The notes beneath the pieces were generated by a model, which worked only from the letters and a program-made list of their open reading frames with translations, searched no databases and had not been told where the DNA came from. A stretch of DNA of 64,000 nt from Ensifer canadensis (GTDB lineage: Bacteria > Pseudomonadota > Alphaproteobacteria > Rhizobiales > Rhizobiaceae): contig NZ_CP083374.1 in NCBI RefSeq assembly GCF_017488845.2, positions 529,501-593,500 of the forward strand, read 5' to 3'. Positions 60,973 to 64,000 of this stretch are shown piece after piece. How positions within the stretch are numbered: position 1 is the stretch's first letter; the number at the start of each line of letters is the position of its first letter. A program made the position numbers and the translations under genes.

Positions 60973-63474
60973 TTATATTTGAGCGGTCTCGACGACCACC
61001 AACATGTGATGACCGCTCAAAGTGACAGCCACCTCGTATTCCTGGTCGTTGTTGGTATCGAATTCGATCCGCGTTACGCCATGTTCCTCTGTCCCCTCAT
61101 GCCGCATTCTGATGGGAAGCGCGTCTTCATCGACATCTTCGCCATAGACAGCCTCGAAATGGTCCTCGAGGTTATCGACGATCTCCTCGAAGATCTGATA
61201 CCTCGACATCTCGATGCGGTCCCCGACCATGAAATCGAGGATGTGATGGATGGCGTCGCTGGTCGATGAACCCGCCGGCATATTGAAACGGAAGACGTCA
61301 TCGCCGCTGCCTCCCTCGAGGATCAACGCGGTTTGACCGACGTGGAAGACGTCCGCCTGGGCGCTGCCCACGATCTGTTCAAAGCTCGTGACAATGTCGG
61401 TTCCGATATCGACACCGGTCGCGATGCCGGTCTCAAGGTCGATGACAACCCCCTGCGTTGCCGCAGAATAATCCAGGGTGTCCAGACCCGATTGGCCATC
61501 ATAATGGTCATCGGCGCTGTCCGCCGCGGCCATGACGGTATCGTTTCCCGCTCCGGCCGAAACGACATCCGCGCCTGCTCCGTCGTGAATGGTATCGTTG
61601 CCGGCCCCCGTGACGATCGTCTCGGCGTTGTCGCTGCCGATCACGCTGTCATCGCCTTGACCGGTCAGGACCACCTCGAAATTCGCGACGGTGTCCTCGC
61701 CGATTTCTGCGCCCGAGGCTTGGCCTTCGCTGAGGTCGATCTCGATCGACCGTGACAAGCTGGAATAATCGAGCGTGTCGGTGCCATCTCCGCCATCGTA
61801 AAGATCGGGGAGAAGATCCCCTCCTGCATCTTTAACCGTATCGTCGCCGGCTCCGGTGGCGATTGTCTCGGCCCCAAGGCTGGCGGTCACGCTGTCATCC
61901 CCCTGACCGGTCAGGACCACCTCAAAATTCGAGATGGTATCTTCGCCGATCTCTTCGCCGGCGGCGTTGCCTTCGCCTAAATCGATGATGATTGATTGTG
62001 ACACGCTGGAATAATCGAGCGTGTCCAAACCGTCGCCGCCGTCATATTGGTCCGAGACGAGATCCCCTTCGCCCGCAATCGTGTCGTTACCAGCACCTCC
62101 CATGACGATATCCTCGTCGCCGCCCCCCACCAGAACATCCGCGCCTTCGTCCCCGACAAGATGATCCTTGCCCGCTTGCCCGAGCAGAGTATCGTTGCCG
62201 CTACCGCCGGACAGGCGATCGTCGCCGCTGCCGCCGTCGATGGCGTCGTTGCCTTCATCGCCGGCAACCAAATCGTTGCCGTCGCCGCCGAAGGCCAGAT
62301 CGTCGTCAGCGCCTCCATGCAGGGCGTCGTCTCCCTCGTCCCCAGACAGAATATCGCGCCCCTCCTCGCCAAACAGACGGTCGTTGCCGCTGCCGCCGTG
62401 AATCTGATCGTCGCCTGTGCCGCCGAAGACGACATCGTTTCCGATCCCTGCGAAAATGATGTCGTTGCCCCCGCCCGCGACGATGTTGTCGTTGCCGTCG
62501 CCACCATCCACCGTATCGGCACCACCGCGGGCATCGATGCTGTCATCGCCTGCCCTGCCGTCGATGGCATCGCTGCAATTGGTGCCGAGCAGCAGATCGT
62601 CACCCAGGGTCCCGACAATCGGCGGGGCGCTGACCACGGAAAAATACGCAGTCTGGGTAATCGAAAGCTGGCCATCTGTGATCTGGTAGGTAATCGTGAC
62701 CGGACCAAGCTCGGTCCAATCGTAGAGCCAACCTTCTGCGGTCCTAGTGATTGTGCCGGATGTCACCGTGATATCCCTGACGGAAAGCAAGTTGCCGTCC
62801 GGGTCGGACGCACCGCGCAATAGATCGGAAAGGCCGATGACGACCGCAGCACAACCGGAAGCATCCTTCAGCGTGACTGAGCCGTTCACGCGCGGTGCGC
62901 GGTTAACGGGGTCGTTATCTTCGTTGTCGTCATCATCGTCATCGTCATCACCACCACCCGGCTTGTCGTCTTCCCCATCCTTTACCGGGAAAGATTTGAC
63001 GGGAGAGCCGGCAACAGACGGCGCCGACGCGACATTGTCGTTCGACGCCCTCAAGACGGGCGACGGGCTTTCCAGCTCCCACCGTTCAGACATCGAGGTC
63101 GAGAAATCATCCGGCCGGAATGAGGGCGATCGAATATCAACGGCATCCATTTCTTCGTTCTGGCTACTGTAGTTTCGCATGGCGCCGCCAGCCTTCTTTT
63201 TGGCAGGCGCTTCCTCTTCCTTGACTTCTTCCGGCTTGTTCTCCGCCACCAACTGCAAGGGGGCCATATCTTCCTGCGGCTCCCTTGCTTGCGGAGGCTG
63301 CTCCTCCGCCGGCTCCGACGCCGTGCTGAAGGCGCTCTTCAGATAAAGCGCAAAGCCCGTCAAAAACATCGCGATAACAGCCGGTGCTCTTGACGGCGCT
63401 TCCTCGTTTTTCAGGCTGTAGCGCTGGTGCGGGTCTTCCTCTTTGACCGTTTTTGTTCCCTTCGCCTCGATCAT
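60973..63474 (-). CDS. RTX (haemolysin-type Ca-binding repeat) protein with N-terminal membrane segment
   Basis: 833 residues. A hydrophobic stretch (APAVIAMFLTGFALYLKSAF) near residue 30 is followed by a Pro/Glu-rich segment, an Asp run (residues about 180-190), a cadherin/BapA-like domain (about 200-285, DGQLSITQTAYFSVV), and a long block of GGxGxDxhx nonapeptides (e.g. GGDGNDNIVAGGGNDIIFAG) to about residue 690, with longer imperfect repeats (DTLDYSSLSRSIEIDLSEGQ). The C-terminus, ending in VTLSGHHMLVVVETAQI, is probably the secretion signal. The membrane segment is unusual for a type I substrate. The start overlaps the exporter stop by four bases. Confidence 0.9.
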   Translation of the reverse strand: MIEAKGTKTVKEEDPHQRYSLKNEEAPSRAPAVIAMFLTGFALYLKSAFSTASEPAEEQPPQAREPQEDMAPLQLVAENKPEEVKEEEAPAKKKAGGAMRNYSSQNEEMDAVDIRSPSFRPDDFSTSMSERWELESPSPVLRASNDNVASAPSVAGSPVKSFPVKDGEDDKPGGGDDDDDDDDNEDNDPVNRAPRVNGSVTLKDASGCAAVVIGLSDLLRGASDPDGNLLSVRDITVTSGTITRTAEGWLYDWTELGPVTITYQITDGQLSITQTAYFSVVSAPPIVGTLGDDLLLGTNCSDAIDGRAGDDSIDARGGADTVDGGDGNDNIVAGGGNDIIFAGIGNDVVFGGTGDDQIHGGSGNDRLFGEEGRDILSGDEGDDALHGGADDDLAFGGDGNDLVAGDEGNDAIDGGSGDDRLSGGSGNDTLLGQAGKDHLVGDEGADVLVGGGDEDIVMGGAGNDTIAGEGDLVSDQYDGGDGLDTLDYSSVSQSIIIDLGEGNAAGEEIGEDTISNFEVVLTGQGDDSVTASLGAETIATGAGDDTVKDAGGDLLPDLYDGGDGTDTLDYSSLSRSIEIDLSEGQASGAEIGEDTVANFEVVLTGQGDDSVIGSDNAETIVTGAGNDTIHDGAGADVVSAGAGNDTVMAAADSADDHYDGQSGLDTLDYSAATQGVVIDLETGIATGVDIGTDIVTSFEQIVGSAQADVFHVGQTALILEGGSGDDVFRFNMPAGSSTSDAIHHILDFMVGDRIEMSRYQIFEEIVDNLEDHFEAVYGEDVDEDALPIRMRHEGTEEHGVTRIEFDTNNDQEYEVAVTLSGHHMLVVVETAQI

Positions 63475-64000
63475 TCCGACACCTTTGACGTCATGCGCGC
63501 GGGCAGTGCGGGTCGGCCACCGGCGTCCCCTATCGCGGCTGGTTTCAGGATTTCGTTCTTGGGCCCAAACGCGACCAGCTTGCCGCCTTGAACCACGGCA
63601 ATCAGGTCGCAGGCGGTAAGCGCGCTCGGGCGATGGGCAATGACAATGGCGATGCCATTGCGGGCGCGAACGGCTTGTATGGCCTGCGTCAGTGCGGACT
63701 CGCCCTCGCCGTCGAGATTGGAGTTGGGCTCGTCCATGACGACGATGAACGGATTGCGGTACAACGCCCGTGCAAGCGCGATCCGCTGCCTCTGACCGGC
63801 AGACAGGGATGCCCCCTGAGGCCCGAGCGCCGTACGGTAACCGTCCGGCAGACGCACGATCATTTCGTGAATGCCGGTGGTTTGTGCCGCTTCCACGATT
63901 GCCCGTGCGTCGACATCAGGATCAAGGCGGGAAATGTTTTCCTCGACCGTGGCATCCAGGAGTGCCACGTCCTGCGGGAGATATCCGATGTGCTGTCCGA
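63471..64000 (-). CDS. Type I secretion ABC exporter (PrtD/HlyB type), 5' truncated by window edge
   Basis: Only the C-terminal 176 codons of the gene lie in the window; the frame stays open past base 64000. The nucleotide-binding domain is clear: Q-loop GYLPQDVALLDATVEENI, signature LSAGQRQRIALARALY, Walker B FIVVMDEPNSNLDGEGE and switch His in IVIAHRPSAL. This matches the PrtD subfamily that exports RTX proteases and adhesins. It is the first visible gene of the operon with the RTX protein and the HlyD-type adaptor. Confidence 0.93.
   Translation of the reverse strand, partial: GQHIGYLPQDVALLDATVEENISRLDPDVDARAIVEAAQTTGIHEMIVRLPDGYRTALGPQGASLSAGQRQRIALARALYRNPFIVVMDEPNSNLDGEGESALTQAIQAVRARNGIAIVIAHRPSALTACDLIAVVQGGKLVAFGPKNEILKPAAIGDAGGRPALPARMTSKVSE

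Overview
The window reads as a piece of an alphaproteobacterial genome, most likely Rhizobiaceae (Rhizobium/Sinorhizobium/Shinella-like). Supporting signs are GC-rich coding, a clade I nos cluster in the order nosRZDFYLX, an operon of DUF3141 protein, phosphotransacetylase, acetate kinase and FabI, a two-Ku plus LigD locus, and three copies of an intergenic palindromic mosaic element resembling the RIME elements of rhizobia. I see no rRNA, tRNA, CRISPR array, insertion sequence or replication gene. The mix of catabolic, respiratory and repair modules would fit a chromid, megaplasmid or accessory chromosomal region (inference).

1-11670: a sugar-acid utilisation locus. It has a 5'-truncated 2-oxoglutarate semialdehyde dehydrogenase, two tandem FadR-type GntR regulators, a small cupin, a dipeptide/oligopeptide-type ABC transporter (two permeases, two ATPases) and, on the opposite strand, an enolase-superfamily enzyme, an SGNH esterase and the solute-binding protein. 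Both halves carry the same palindrome, CTGT-ATG-ACAG, in their promoters. The second permease gene has a 1-base frameshift in a G run.

12259-24407: a denitrification/nitric oxide region. An iron-sulfur repair protein (RIC/YtfE type), a ferritin-like protein, nosRZDFYLX, two small uncharacterised genes and a group III truncated haemoglobin surround three FNR/NnrR-type boxes. A mosaic repeat sits between one box and the haemoglobin gene.

24512-34887: a divergent locus with sulfatase, HAD phosphatase and an octaheme cytochrome c with TPR repeats on one side, and a periplasmic-binding-protein-type sensor kinase, a FixJ-like regulator, a lone receiver and a second sulfatase (frameshifted in a G run) on the other.

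35041-43899: fabI, ackA, pta and a DUF3141 gene, transcribed leftward behind a perfect TTGAT-N4-ATCAA box, then a DUF2950/DUF3300 secreted pair and a 53-residue lipoprotein.

43933-53444: a SulP transporter, a molybdenum hydroxylase (2Fe-2S subunit, Tat-exported large subunit, dihaem cytochrome c), a TetM-like translational GTPase, an OmpA-domain protein with a secreted partner, and a small membrane protein.

53546-59053: DNA repair. Exonuclease III is translationally coupled to an unlisted 45-residue ORF; two Ku genes converge on ATP-dependent ligase D.

59622-64000: a type I secretion locus with an HlyD-type adaptor, an RTX-repeat protein and a PrtD-type ABC exporter cut by the window edge.

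Common thread: low-oxygen and NO-linked respiration (nos, RIC, truncated haemoglobin, acetate kinase) under FNR/FixK/NnrR-type control, beside nutrient-scavenging and surface/secretion modules.
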